From an uncultured Eubacteriales bacterium (GTDB lineage Bacteria > Bacillota > Clostridia > Oscillospirales > Acutalibacteraceae), in contig CAKSQO010000003.1 in assembly GCA_934486615.1 (NCBI GenBank), positions 1 to 64,000 of the forward strand: a DNA stretch of 64,000 nucleotides, written 5' to 3'. Shown piece after piece: positions 1-8,134 of the stretch (position 1 is its first letter; each line of letters starts with the position of its first letter). A program made the position numbers and the translations under genes. Under the pieces are notes generated by a model. That model saw nothing but the letters and a program-made list of their open reading frames with translations, searched no databases and was not told the DNA's origin.

Positions 1-130
1 ACAGACAGCAAGCCCTTTCGGTAGCTTGAACAATTTTTATTCTTATTTTTGTCTAACTTTTTGGGGTCACTTCAAAGCGCAGCAGAAAGCCCCGCTTTCG
101 GCGAGGTGCTCTTATCCCATAAAACGCAAA

Positions 131-158
131 AAATCCCGCCTCAACGGAGGCGGGATTT
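131..158 (-). terminator. Terminator downstream of serS
   Basis: An inverted repeat AAATCCCGCC / GGCGGGATTT closes a short loop just after the serS stop codon. On the minus strand it is followed by a run of T, as in intrinsic terminators. Nothing else was recognised in bases 1-130. Confidence 0.8.
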
Positions 159-173
159 TTAAAATTTATAGCC

Positions 174-1469
174 TTATTTCTCCTCGATGAGGGACTTGCC
201 GCCCATGTAGGGGCGCAGTGCCTCGGGGATACGGACGCTGTACTTACTGCCGTCGAACTGCAGGTTATTCTCAAGCAGCGCTATAAGCATACGCGGCGGC
301 GCGACGACGGTGTTGTTGAGCGTGTGCGCGAGGTACTTTTTGCCGTCCTCGCCCTTGACGCGGATATGCAGTCTGCGCGCCTGAGCGTCGCCGAGGTTCG
401 AGCAGGAGCAGACCTCGAAATATTTCTGCTGCTTCGGCGACCACGCCTCGACGTCGTAGGACTTGACCTTCAAATCGGCCAGATCGCCCGAGCAGCACTC
501 GAGCGTGCGAACGGGAATATCGAGCGAGCGGAACAGCTCGACCGAGTAGCTCCACATTTTGTTGAACCAGTCCATGCTGTCCTCGGGCTTGCAGATGACG
601 ACCATTTCCTGCTTCTCAAACTGGTGGATACGGTAGATGCCGCGCTCCTCAATGCCGTGCGCGCCCTTTTCCTTGCGGAAGCAGGGGGAGTAGCTGGTAA
701 GCGTGAGCGGCAGCTTGCTTTCGTCTGTGATGGTGTCGATGAACTTGCCTATCATCGAGTGCTCGCTTGTACCGATGAGGTAGAGATCCTCGCCCTCGAT
801 CTTGTACATCATCGCGTCCATTTCCTCAAAGCTCATAACGCCAGTGACGACGTTGCTGCGGATCATATAAGGCGGAATGCAGTAGGTGAAGCCCTTGTCG
901 ATCATAAAGTCGCGCGCGTAGGCGAGCACGGCCGAGTGCAGCCTTGCAATGTCGCCCATCAGGTAGTAGAAGCCCTCACCCGAAACGCGGCCTGCGGCTT
1001 CCTTGTCGATGCCGTCGAACTTTGCCATGATGTCGGTGTGGTAGGGTACCTCGAAATCGGGGTGAGTCTGCTTGCCGAACTGCTGAACCTCGACGTTCTC
1101 TGAATCGTTTTTGCCGATCGGAACGGACGGGTCGATGATGTTCGGAATCTTCATCATAGCCTGCTGCAAGCGCTCGCCGAGCTCGGCTTCCTTTTCCTCA
1201 AGAGCCTTCAGCTCCTCAGCCTCGCGCGAGACCTCGGCTTTCAGCTCCTCGGCTTCGTCGCGCTTGCCCTGACCCATGAGCACGCCGATCTGCTTGCTGA
1301 GCTTGTTGCGCTTTGCACGCAGGTCGCTTGCCTTGATATTGCAGGCGATCTTTTCGTCATAGGTGCCGATGGCCTCGTCAACGAGGGGAAGCTTATTGTC
1401 CTCGAACTTCTTGCGGATATTCTCCTTTACAAGCTCGGGATTTTCTTTTACAAATTTGATGTCGAGCAT
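174..1469 (-). CDS. serS: Seryl-tRNA synthetase
   Basis: Class II aminoacyl-tRNA synthetase that charges tRNA-Ser in the cytoplasm. The 431-residue length is normal for bacterial SerRS. The N-terminal ~110 residues form the charged, helical tRNA-binding arm (rich in K/E/A around residues 40-105). The catalytic domain follows, with class II motif 2 around the FRKEKGAHG segment and motif 3 near the C-terminus (NNTVVAPPRMLIALLEN). It is the last gene of a minus-strand cluster, 63 bp after the CmpB-type gene, and ends at a hairpin terminator. The ATG is preceded by an AAGGAAG-like ribosome site. No T-box was seen directly upstream, so it is probably read from the operon promoter. Confidence 0.97.
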   Translation of the reverse strand: MLDIKFVKENPELVKENIRKKFEDNKLPLVDEAIGTYDEKIACNIKASDLRAKRNKLSKQIGVLMGQGKRDEAEELKAEVSREAEELKALEEKEAELGERLQQAMMKIPNIIDPSVPIGKNDSENVEVQQFGKQTHPDFEVPYHTDIMAKFDGIDKEAAGRVSGEGFYYLMGDIARLHSAVLAYARDFMIDKGFTYCIPPYMIRSNVVTGVMSFEEMDAMMYKIEGEDLYLIGTSEHSMIGKFIDTITDESKLPLTLTSYSPCFRKEKGAHGIEERGIYRIHQFEKQEMVVICKPEDSMDWFNKMWSYSVELFRSLDIPVRTLECCSGDLADLKVKSYDVEAWSPKQQKYFEVCSCSNLGDAQARRLHIRVKGEDGKKYLAHTLNNTVVAPPRMLIALLENNLQFDGSKYSVRIPEALRPYMGGKSLIEEK

Positions 1470-1532
1470 AGGTGTAACTTCCTTTATAAAGAGTACCGCT
1501 TTAAACGGCGCAAAATCATTTTGTTTATGTTA

Positions 1533-2321
1533 TCACTTGTCGTCGGTTTTGTCAACCTTGTCGGAGCGCTTCGCGCCTTTTTCGCGGGCGGCGGCTTCGA
1601 GCTTCTCCCTGTATTTTTCGGCGTACTGCTTCAGGCTTTCGACAAACGGAGTTTCGCTGCGGAAGGCGAGCACAAAGCGCGGCTTCTCCCTGCGCGCGGC
1701 ACGGGCGGAGCTTATCTGCGCTTTCAGGTGCTCGTAGCGGACGATGATGTCGTTCTCCTGCGCAAACGCCTTGATTTTTGAGAGCAGCTTTGCAGAGTAG
1801 ACAAAGTCGATGAGAAACACGCCGAAGAACATTCCGATAAAGAACGAGAACGCGAGGTTTTTGCTCAGCCAGTCGAGCGCGTCGAGAATATAGGGGTTGA
1901 CGAAGAAGTAGTAGACTGCTCCGAGCACCGCCCAGAAGAACGAGAACAGCGGGCAGATTATGCCCTGAATGTTGCCCCAAAGGTCGGAGTAGTCCCACAG
2001 CTTGACCTTCATTCCCTTGATGAAGATAAGCCCCGCGATGTACTCGATTATCGTCATGCAGATCGCCATCATAATGAAGAGGACGATTTTGTTGAGTATC
2101 GGATTTTTGATGAACGAGAACTGCTCAAGCTGCGCCAGCAGATAGAGCATTGTCAGGCCGAAGCCGTAAAGCGGCAGGTACGGCCCGACGAGAAAGCCCG
2201 GGTTTATCCACTTGTGCTCGGGATTGTCGGAAGCGAAGAACTTGCGGAAAATAAGCTCGATGCACCAGCCGAGCATACTGCCGATGAAGAACAAAAACGC
2301 CATTTTAAGCAGGATATTCAT
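1533..2321 (-). CDS. CmpB-type putative ABC-transporter membrane protein (PF06541-like)
   Basis: A 262-residue integral membrane protein resembling the 'putative ABC-transporter type IV' (CmpB) family. Visible features are an N-terminal membrane helix containing GSMLGWCIEL, a conserved NPGFLVGPYLPLYGFG segment, and about five further hydrophobic helices up to residue ~185. A basic, charged cytoplasmic tail of ~60 residues follows, ending in K/D-rich sequence. No ATPase lies beside it, so transport is not shown. Its AGAGGTG ribosome site overlaps the last codons of the asparaginase gene and the gap is only 4 bp, indicating translational coupling. The biological role of the family is unclear. 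Confidence 0.8.
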   Translation of the reverse strand: MNILLKMAFLFFIGSMLGWCIELIFRKFFASDNPEHKWINPGFLVGPYLPLYGFGLTMLYLLAQLEQFSFIKNPILNKIVLFIMMAICMTIIEYIAGLIFIKGMKVKLWDYSDLWGNIQGIICPLFSFFWAVLGAVYYFFVNPYILDALDWLSKNLAFSFFIGMFFGVFLIDFVYSAKLLSKIKAFAQENDIIVRYEHLKAQISSARAARREKPRFVLAFRSETPFVESLKQYAEKYREKLEAAAREKGAKRSDKVDKTDDK

Positions 2322-2325
2322 ATCT

Positions 2326-3321
2326 TTACACCTCTTTAATTCTTACCGTGTCACAGCCGAGAGGGTTTAGAGCGGCGGCCTTCAGAGCATCTTTTTCAAA
2401 GCCTGCGGCGCACAGCAGCCACAGCTTCATATAGGCGGCCGTCGCGCTTATCCGCGGCAGGCGGGTTATGCCCGCGTCGGCGAACGCGTCGGTGCTTTCG
2501 TACTGCGTGCCGGGCATTGCGCCGAACAAGAATATCGGCTTGCCCTCGCTTGCCGCCGCCTTGCAGAAGCGGCCGAAGTCGGTGCCGACCGTCCTGACCG
2601 TGCCCGAATGGTAGGAAATAAGCAGCGCGGCGGAGCAGCCCGCAAGGCTGTCGGGATAGAGCATACCGGGGCTGCAGTCGAGCCGCAGCACACGTGCCTT
2701 TGTCAGATCGGGCAGCGCTTTGAGAGCGGCGGGGGAGTCGGCCTCTGCCGCATAATCGGGATTGCGGGTGAAGCGCCCGTCCGCGACTTCGCCGAAGCGG
2801 CCGCCGAGGCTGAACAGCTTATCGTCATACTCGCGGTGGCGCATAAGGCGCGTCGCTCGGTGTATTCCGACGGCGCGCTCGCCCGTGTTGCGGTAGCTGA
2901 CGAAAACGCCGCTTATATTCTGCCTTATAAACGCGACGGCTGCGTCAAAATTGGCCTGACCGTTTGCGCGGGCGTCGCCGAGGGGGAAGTTGCTTGAGAC
3001 AACGACTATCGGCTTTTGGCAGCCCGCAAAGGCGTAGCCGAGAGCGGCCGAAGAATACTGCAGCGTGTCGGTGCCGTGGGTGACGATAACGCCGTCGCAG
3101 TCGCCGCTTGCGGCAACGCTTACCGCTTGCAGCAGCTTGGTAAGGTGCTCGCCTGTCAGATTTTCGCTCAGCACGGTGTAGGGGGCAAAAGTCTCAAACT
3201 CTACGCCCTTTTCGCGGCAGTCGGCGATAAGGCGGCAGCGCGTGCTTTCGCTCGGCGAAATGCGGCCGCTGTCGGCGGCGCTGCCTATCGTTCCGCCTGT
3301 AAATATGACTTTAATCTTCAA
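2326..3321 (-). CDS. L-asparaginase, type I-like (cytoplasmic)
   Basis: Hydrolyses L-asparagine to aspartate and ammonia. The N-terminal TGGTIGS motif carries the nucleophilic Thr (T11), and THGTDT (residues 81-86) supplies the second Thr-Asp pair. There is no signal peptide, so the enzyme is probably cytoplasmic. The length, 331 residues, is normal. The start codon is TTG (3321-3319), and its TTGA overlaps the stop of the upstream LicD-like gene; an AAAGGCGG ribosome site lies upstream. It belongs to the minus-strand cluster dehydrogenase-LicD-asparaginase-CmpB-serS. Other asparaginase/glutaminase-family activities cannot be excluded from sequence alone. Confidence 0.9.
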   Translation of the reverse strand: MKIKVIFTGGTIGSAADSGRISPSESTRCRLIADCREKGVEFETFAPYTVLSENLTGEHLTKLLQAVSVAASGDCDGVIVTHGTDTLQYSSAALGYAFAGCQKPIVVVSSNFPLGDARANGQANFDAAVAFIRQNISGVFVSYRNTGERAVGIHRATRLMRHREYDDKLFSLGGRFGEVADGRFTRNPDYAAEADSPAALKALPDLTKARVLRLDCSPGMLYPDSLAGCSAALLISYHSGTVRTVGTDFGRFCKAAASEGKPIFLFGAMPGTQYESTDAFADAGITRLPRISATAAYMKLWLLCAAGFEKDALKAAALNPLGCDTVRIKEV

Positions 3322-4166
3322 CGCATATCACCGCCTTTCCGTGTCTGCTCGCCCTTGTCAAGGTCAAGCTCGATTATATCGTGCGCGGGCGCACGGTCAC
3401 TCTCGGGCGGGGGCGTCATATAGTCGCCGAACGCTATCGTCAGATACGCGTCCCACCCTATCGGAACGGGCAGCGAGTGCCCCTCAAAGTCCTTGTACGC
3501 CGCCGCGGCGAACGCTTCGGCAGGGTACTCGTTTTGCATATAATGCGGCCCTGCGCAAAGCTCGGTTATCTTCCCGCACTCCGAAATCGGATACTTTTTC
3601 ATACGCTTCTCGGCGCGCAGCCAGATGCGCTCCCTCGCCTTTTTGCTCGGTACGAGGGCAAGCAGCAGCCGTCCGCCGAGCTCGACCGCTTTGCCGTGAT
3701 TGACAGGCACGACCTGCGCCAAAAACAGCGAATATATCAGCGCGTTGAGCTTTTGCAGCCTGCGCCGGACACCTGTCGGGCAGCCGTCGAGCGGAAAAAT
3801 GTCTATCGCAATGCCGTGGGGCATCGGAATGTCCTTGGTCTGCTCGCGCACGCAGGTGGTCGTTTTGTCGACGAGGGTTGAGAAGATGTTGCCGTAGTTT
3901 TCGCCCTTTTTGGGGGCGAGCAGGGCGTAGCGGTCGCTGTCGCGCCAAAGCGATTTCAGCTTTTCATAGTCGTCACGCGGCAGAAAAACGTCCGCGTCGT
4001 CGTCCCATTTGAGAAAGCCGCCCTCGCGCACCGCTCCTATGCAGCAGCCGCCGCAGAGGTAGAACAGCAGCCCGTGCTCGTCGCAGAAGCGCTGAAAATA
4101 CAGCAGCATATCGAGCGTTTTAAGCTGCAAGCGGCGCAGCTCGCCGTCCTTGAAGGTGTAGCTCAT
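3318..4166 (-). CDS. LicD family protein (predicted phosphotransferase)
   Basis: The LicD family transfers phosphocholine or related groups to surface glycans, or acts as a nucleotidyltransferase-like enzyme. The N-terminal domain shows the family core: a CGGCCIGAVREGGFLKWDDDADVFLPR-type stretch (residues ~38-64) in which DDDAD (55-59) is the predicted metal-binding motif. The open frame extends upstream, but the ATG at 4166 gives an ATGA overlap with the dehydrogenase stop and leaves a 282-residue protein starting at MSYTF, so I prefer it. No membrane segment is evident, so it is probably cytosolic. The substrate cannot be told, since no capsule or teichoic-acid genes lie nearby. Confidence 0.88.
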   Translation of the reverse strand: MSYTFKDGELRRLQLKTLDMLLYFQRFCDEHGLLFYLCGGCCIGAVREGGFLKWDDDADVFLPRDDYEKLKSLWRDSDRYALLAPKKGENYGNIFSTLVDKTTTCVREQTKDIPMPHGIAIDIFPLDGCPTGVRRRLQKLNALIYSLFLAQVVPVNHGKAVELGGRLLLALVPSKKARERIWLRAEKRMKKYPISECGKITELCAGPHYMQNEYPAEAFAAAAYKDFEGHSLPVPIGWDAYLTIAFGDYMTPPPESDRAPAHDIIELDLDKGEQTRKGGDMR

Positions 4167-5182
4167 CGGCGCACCGCCTTTGGATTGTTGACGATGTTTT
4201 GCGGCTTGCCGTTTATGAACGCGGCGAGGTTGTCGCCGACTGCCTTTACCAGGCGCAGGCGAGCCTCTTTTGTTGCCCACGCCGTATGCGGGGTGATTAT
4301 GCAGTTTTTCGCTTTAAGCAGCGGGTTCTCGGCCTTGATGGGCTCTGCACTCACAACGTCGATGCCCGCGCCCGCAATCTGCCCGCTGCCAAGCGCTGAG
4401 CAAAGAGCCGCCTCGTCGACGTGCCCGCCGCGCGCGGTATTTATAAGGTAAGCCGTCGGCTTCATCAGCTTCAGCGTGCGCTCGTTTACAATGTTCGCGG
4501 TCTGCTCGGTCAGCGGGCAGTGCAGCGTTAAAAAGTCGCTGCGCTCAAACAGCTCGTCGACCCCGACAAGCTCGTAATCGCAGCCGCACACAGCGGCTCT
4601 TGTGCTGACCAGAACGCGCATGCCGAACGCATCGGCAATTTTTGCCACGGCGCGGCCGATGTTGCCGAAGCCGAGTATGCCGAGGGTCTTGCCCCTGATC
4701 TCCGTCATCGGCTCGGTCAGGTAGGTGAACGCCGCGCTCTTGCACCAAACGCCGCTTTTAACGCTTTCGTTATACGCGGGCAGGCTCGTCGCGAGCGCCA
4801 GAATGAGCGCGAACGTGTGCTGCGCGACCGAGTCGGTCGAGTACCCCGGCACGTTCGCTACGCTGATGCCGAGCCCGTCGGCCGCCGAAAGGTCGACGTT
4901 GTTGTACCCGGTCGCAAACAGCCCGACGTAGCGCAGCCTTTTGCAGCGCTCCATTATCTCGCGGTCGATCAGCGCTTTATTGCAGATTATCGCTTCGGCG
5001 TCGCGGGCGGCTTCGAGTATCTGCTGCTTTTCAAGCAGGTCGAAGCAGGCGCAGTCGCCGAGGCGGGTTATAGGCTCAAAGTCAATGTCGCCGTTGCTGA
5101 TTATCGTGCAGCGGTCGAGGATAACCGTCTTAATATCTATCAGCCACCGTTTCTTTTCCACATTATTATAATTGTAATTCAT
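4163..5182 (-). CDS. D-2-hydroxyacid dehydrogenase (NAD-dependent)
   Basis: An oxidoreductase of the D-isomer 2-hydroxyacid dehydrogenase family (glycerate, hydroxypyruvate, lactate or phosphoglycerate types). It shows the substrate-domain motif GLFATGYNNVD, the Rossmann motif GFGNIG (residues 171-176), and the catalytic Arg in NTARGG, then the Glu and the His of the ITPHTAW segment near the C-terminus. The length, 339 residues, includes an odd N-terminus of ~15 residues; the first ATG has no clear ribosome site and a later non-ATG start is possible. It is the first gene of the five-gene minus-strand operon and overlaps LicD by ATGA. The exact substrate is unknown; a glycerate/hydroxypyruvate role is a guess. 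Confidence 0.9.
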   Translation of the reverse strand: MNYNYNNVEKKRWLIDIKTVILDRCTIISNGDIDFEPITRLGDCACFDLLEKQQILEAARDAEAIICNKALIDREIMERCKRLRYVGLFATGYNNVDLSAADGLGISVANVPGYSTDSVAQHTFALILALATSLPAYNESVKSGVWCKSAAFTYLTEPMTEIRGKTLGILGFGNIGRAVAKIADAFGMRVLVSTRAAVCGCDYELVGVDELFERSDFLTLHCPLTEQTANIVNERTLKLMKPTAYLINTARGGHVDEAALCSALGSGQIAGAGIDVVSAEPIKAENPLLKAKNCIITPHTAWATKEARLRLVKAVGDNLAAFINGKPQNIVNNPKAVRR

Positions 5183-5258
5183 AACTGCGAAACTTGCAAT
5201 ATTTTTTAGTATATTACGCCCTCAATTTTCAAATTATATCAAACGGAGGGTGAATGTA

Positions 5259-5378
5259 ATGAAAAAATTCGCGATTTTTGTTATCGCCGCCGTTGCTGCG
5301 GCTGCGCTCTGCTCCTGCTCGGGCAGCGACAGCTTCAATTCAAGCGGTGCGACCGCTGTGACCGTCCTTGCCCGCTGA
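5259..5378 (+). CDS. Small predicted lipoprotein (39 aa)
   Basis: A very short gene of 39 residues. It starts at ATG 5259 with a strong ribosome site (ACGGAGGG, 8 bp upstream) and stops at TGA 5376-5378, directly abutting the ATG of the hydrolase gene. The product begins MKKFAIFVIAAVAAAALCSC, a basic n-region, a hydrophobic core and a Cys-containing lipobox-like end. A short S/G/T-rich tail follows. It looks like a secreted micro-lipoprotein or a remnant of a larger one. The strong ribosome site and abutting stop/start favour a real gene, perhaps coupling translation to the hydrolase. No family is recognised. Confidence 0.6.
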   Translation: MKKFAIFVIAAVAAAALCSCSGSDSFNSSGATAVTVLAR

Positions 5379-6344
5379 ATGGGAAGAGGGGTGAAGGCGG
5401 CTGTCATAATCGCCGCCGTGCTGCTTGTGCTTGCGGCGGCTTTTGCGCTGATCATCAGGCGCATAATGCGGCTTGTGTTCGGACGTGTCAGCCCCGAGAC
5501 GACCCCGAACGGCCACTTGCTTGAGCCGCAGTGGCGCTCCTTTCTGGGCGAGCTGGGCGACTCGGCCGAGCGAGTACACGAGAGCATAACCGACCGCGTC
5601 TATATCCGCTCGTTCGACGGGCTGCGCCTTGCCGGAGCGGTCATACGCTGCCCCGACGCGCGCGGCACGGTCATAATGGTGCACGGCTACCACTCGTTCT
5701 TCGACGTCGACTTCGGGCTGACGGCGGAGCTTTGCCGCTCGCTCGGGCTGAACGTGCTGCTGATAACGCTGCGCGGCCACGGCGAAAGCGAGGGCGAGAC
5801 GGTCACCTTCGGGCTGAAGGAGCGCTTCGACGTGCGCGACTGGGCGCGCTTTGCCGAGCATTATTTTCCGAATTTGCCGATAATTTTGGCAGGCATCTCA
5901 ATGGGCGCTTCAAGCGTGCTGTTTGCGGCGGCGCTCGAGCTGCCGAAAGCGGTAAAGGGCATAGTCGCCGACTGCGGCTACACCTCGCCGTGGGACGAGA
6001 TAGCGTATGTGATGAAGCACGATTACAGGCTGCCGCAGTGGCCGCTGCTGAATATAATCGACTTCATTTTTACTAAAAAAGAGGGCGTGAGCCTGCGCGC
6101 CGCTTCGAGTATTGAAGCCATGAAGCAGTGCAGGATCCCCGTGCTGTTCATTCACGGCGCTGCCGACCGCTTTGTGCCGTGCGATTTTACGATTGAAGCC
6201 TACCGCGCGTGCGCGGCGAAAAAGCGGCTGCTTATAATTGATTCGGCAAGCCATGCATCAAGCTATCTCGCGGGCAGGAAGGAGTACGAACGGGCGGTGC
6301 GCGAATTTGTCGACGGGATACTTCGGGGCGAGCCGAACGGGTGA
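5379..6344 (+). CDS. Alpha/beta hydrolase with N-terminal membrane anchor
   Basis: A predicted serine hydrolase of the alpha/beta fold. Residues ~5-30 form one membrane helix followed by basic residues, so the catalytic domain is probably anchored to the membrane. The triad is visible: Ser174 in GISMGAS, Asp263 in HGAADRF and His292 in SASHASS. The oxyanion region HGYHS is near residue 102 and RGHGES near 132. It resembles Firmicute hydrolases related to the BAAT/YqkD-like group, but the substrate is unknown. ATG 5379 follows immediately after the TGA of the micro-lipoprotein, so the two are almost certainly co-translated; an in-frame GTG at 5391 is a less likely start. Confidence 0.88.
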   Translation: MGRGVKAAVIIAAVLLVLAAAFALIIRRIMRLVFGRVSPETTPNGHLLEPQWRSFLGELGDSAERVHESITDRVYIRSFDGLRLAGAVIRCPDARGTVIMVHGYHSFFDVDFGLTAELCRSLGLNVLLITLRGHGESEGETVTFGLKERFDVRDWARFAEHYFPNLPIILAGISMGASSVLFAAALELPKAVKGIVADCGYTSPWDEIAYVMKHDYRLPQWPLLNIIDFIFTKKEGVSLRAASSIEAMKQCRIPVLFIHGAADRFVPCDFTIEAYRACAAKKRLLIIDSASHASSYLAGRKEYERAVREFVDGILRGEPNG

Positions 6345-6447
6345 GCCCGATCTGCACGGACACGTCGGAAACCGCCGTCCGAGCGCCTGCAGCGCTTCGG
6401 CAAAGCCGACAATCGGGGCCGGTGAGCTTTATATGTTTTGCACAAAC

Positions 6448-6478
6448 GGAAGCTCCAAACACAGAGCTTTCCTTTTTT
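6448..6478 (+). terminator. Putative terminator after hydrolase
   Basis: The arms GGAAGCTC and GAGCTTTCC pair with one bulge and are followed by six T. The stem is modest, hence moderate confidence. Confidence 0.5.
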
Positions 6479-6612
6479 AATTTGTCAAAGTCCACAAGTT
6501 TTGAAAATTATTTTCACATTTTCGCTCAAACCGTTGCCGCCGAAGTAATTCAATTGTGTAAAAAATGCAAAAACAATATTATGTAACCTATATCTTTGTT
6601 TACTTTTCGGTC

Positions 6613-6641
6613 TTGCGCGAAAGAGCCGAATTTTGTAAAAT
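6613..6641 (+). promoter_or_regulatory. SigA-type promoter of BMP operon
   Basis: TTGCGC (6613-6618), a 17-bp spacer and TAAAAT (6636-6641) lie about 80 bases upstream of the substrate-binding protein start. Confidence 0.55.
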
Positions 6642-6723
6642 AAAAACAGATAAAGGCCTCATTCGCGGATGCTTTAATTCAAAGAGGTCTCAATCGTGAA
6701 AATTTTTAGGAGGAAAGAAAAAA

Positions 6724-7953
6724 ATGAAAAAACTCATAGCGCTCGTTCTGGCAGTTGTTATGGCGTTTGCTCTGGTTGCCTGTAACGGCAGCGACGACAC
6801 CGGCTCCACAGGCTCGACCGCAGGCGTTGCCAAGGACAAGATCAAGGTAGGCTTCATCTTCCTGCACGACGACAAGTCCACTTACGACAAGAACTTCATG
6901 GACGCCGCCAAGGCCGCTCAGAAGAAGCTCGGTCTCTCCGACGACCAGGTCATCTACAAGGTCGGCGTTGAAGAGGGTAAGGCTTGCTACGATGCTGCTG
7001 CCGATCTTGTCGATCAGAAGTGCAATGTCATCTTCGCCGACAGCTTCGGCCACGAGGAGTGGATGATCAAGGCTGCCAAGGAGTTCCCGAACGTTCAGTT
7101 CTGCCACGCTACTGGCGTTAAGGCTCACACCGAGAAGCTCCCCAATTTCCACAATGCCTTCGCCTCCATTTATGAGGGTCGTTACCTCGCAGGCGTTGCT
7201 GCAGGTATGAAGATCAACGAGATGATCAAATCCGGCAAGATCACCGCTGACAAGGCTGTCATCGGCTATGTCGGTGCTTTCCCGTATGCCGAAGTTATCT
7301 CGGGCTACACCTCTTTCTTCCTCGGCGCCCGCTCCGTTTGCGAGAGCGTCACCATGAAGGTCGACTTCACCAGCTCCTGGTACAGCGTCGACGACGAGCG
7401 TGACAAGGCCAACGCTCTTATGGAGTCCGGCTGCGTACTTATCAGCCAGCACGCCGACTCGATGGGCGCTCCGTCTGCCTGCGAGGCTAAGGGCGTTCCG
7501 AACGTCGCTTACAACGGCAGCACCGTTGATGAGTGCCCGAACACCTTCATCGTTTCGTCCAGAATCGACTGGACTCCTTACTTCGTTTATATGATCAACT
7601 GCGTTATCGACGGCAAGGCCATCGATGCTGACTGGACCGGCACCCTTGCCACCGGCAGTGTTGTACTGACCGACATCAACGAGAAGGCCGCCGCTGAGGG
7701 CACTCAGGCCAAGATCGACGAAGTCAAGAAGCAGCTCGAGGACGGCAGCCTGAAGGTATTTGATACCTCCAAGTTCACCGTTGGCGGCAAGACCCTTGAC
7801 TCTTACCTTGCCGATGTCGACGATATGGGCGACTATGTCGGCGAGACCGAGGCTGTCAAGGACGGCTACTTCCACGAGAGCGAGTACCGTTCCGCTCCTT
7901 ACTTCAATGTCGAGATCGACGGCATCACCAGACTTGACAAGGCCGAAAAGTAA
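6724..7953 (+). CDS. BMP-family ABC transporter substrate-binding lipoprotein
   Basis: An extracytoplasmic binding protein of the BMP/PnrA family, generally the receptor of nucleoside ABC importers. The signal peptide ends in the lipobox LVAC with Cys20. The mature part begins with an S/G/T-rich linker and then KIKVGFIFLHDD, the typical first strand of the fold; VIFADSFGHEEWM and IGYVGAFPYAEVISGYTSF are also family hallmarks. The length, 409 residues, is slightly long for the family. The ribosome site AGGAGG precedes the ATG. It heads an operon with an ATPase and two permeases. Codon choice (many C-ending codons) suggests high expression. Nucleoside specificity is inferred from the family. 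Confidence 0.93.
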   Translation: MKKLIALVLAVVMAFALVACNGSDDTGSTGSTAGVAKDKIKVGFIFLHDDKSTYDKNFMDAAKAAQKKLGLSDDQVIYKVGVEEGKACYDAAADLVDQKCNVIFADSFGHEEWMIKAAKEFPNVQFCHATGVKAHTEKLPNFHNAFASIYEGRYLAGVAAGMKINEMIKSGKITADKAVIGYVGAFPYAEVISGYTSFFLGARSVCESVTMKVDFTSSWYSVDDERDKANALMESGCVLISQHADSMGAPSACEAKGVPNVAYNGSTVDECPNTFIVSSRIDWTPYFVYMINCVIDGKAIDADWTGTLATGSVVLTDINEKAAAEGTQAKIDEVKKQLEDGSLKVFDTSKFTVGGKTLDSYLADVDDMGDYVGETEAVKDGYFHESEYRSAPYFNVEIDGITRLDKAEK

Positions 7954-7978
7954 TATTTCGCAAATTCCCTGACGATAA

Positions 7979-8003
7979 AGGCGGAGCATATCCTGCTCCG
8001 CCT
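7979..8003 (+). other. Stem-loop between binding protein and ATPase genes
   Basis: A perfect 10-bp stem, AGGCGGAGCA / TGCTCCGCCT, with a 5-base loop lies 25 bases after the binding-protein stop. No T-run follows directly, so it is more likely an mRNA-stabilising or attenuating hairpin than a full terminator. Such hairpins typically raise binding-protein output over the membrane components. Confidence 0.65.
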
Positions 8004-8134
8004 AAACTCGTTTTAAAGATGAGCTGTCCCGCCGCGCGCCGAGAGAGCTTATAAGAGGCAATTCTGAAAATTGCAGTGCACTTTAAGAGCACCGCAGCTT
8101 TGAGAACTGCATCAAAAGTGAGGAGGCAGAAAAT

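Larger units (their letters stand above)
6345..6723. other. Intergenic region, hydrolase to BMP operon
   Basis: These 379 bases contain a possible terminator (6448-6478) for the hydrolase and a good SigA promoter (6613-6641) for the BMP transporter. No gene or further element was recognised. Bases ~6480-6660 are clearly more AT-rich than the flanks. Confidence 0.6.

Noticed and set aside
6706..7989. Long open frame opposite the BMP binding-protein gene
   Set aside because: The sense frame has signal peptide, ribosome site and family motifs; the antisense frame arises from GC-rich third positions. The same reasoning excludes long opposite-strand frames over serS, argG, the flavodiiron gene, the Gfo/Idh gene, PBP, rpoB, rpoC and the GH20 gene.
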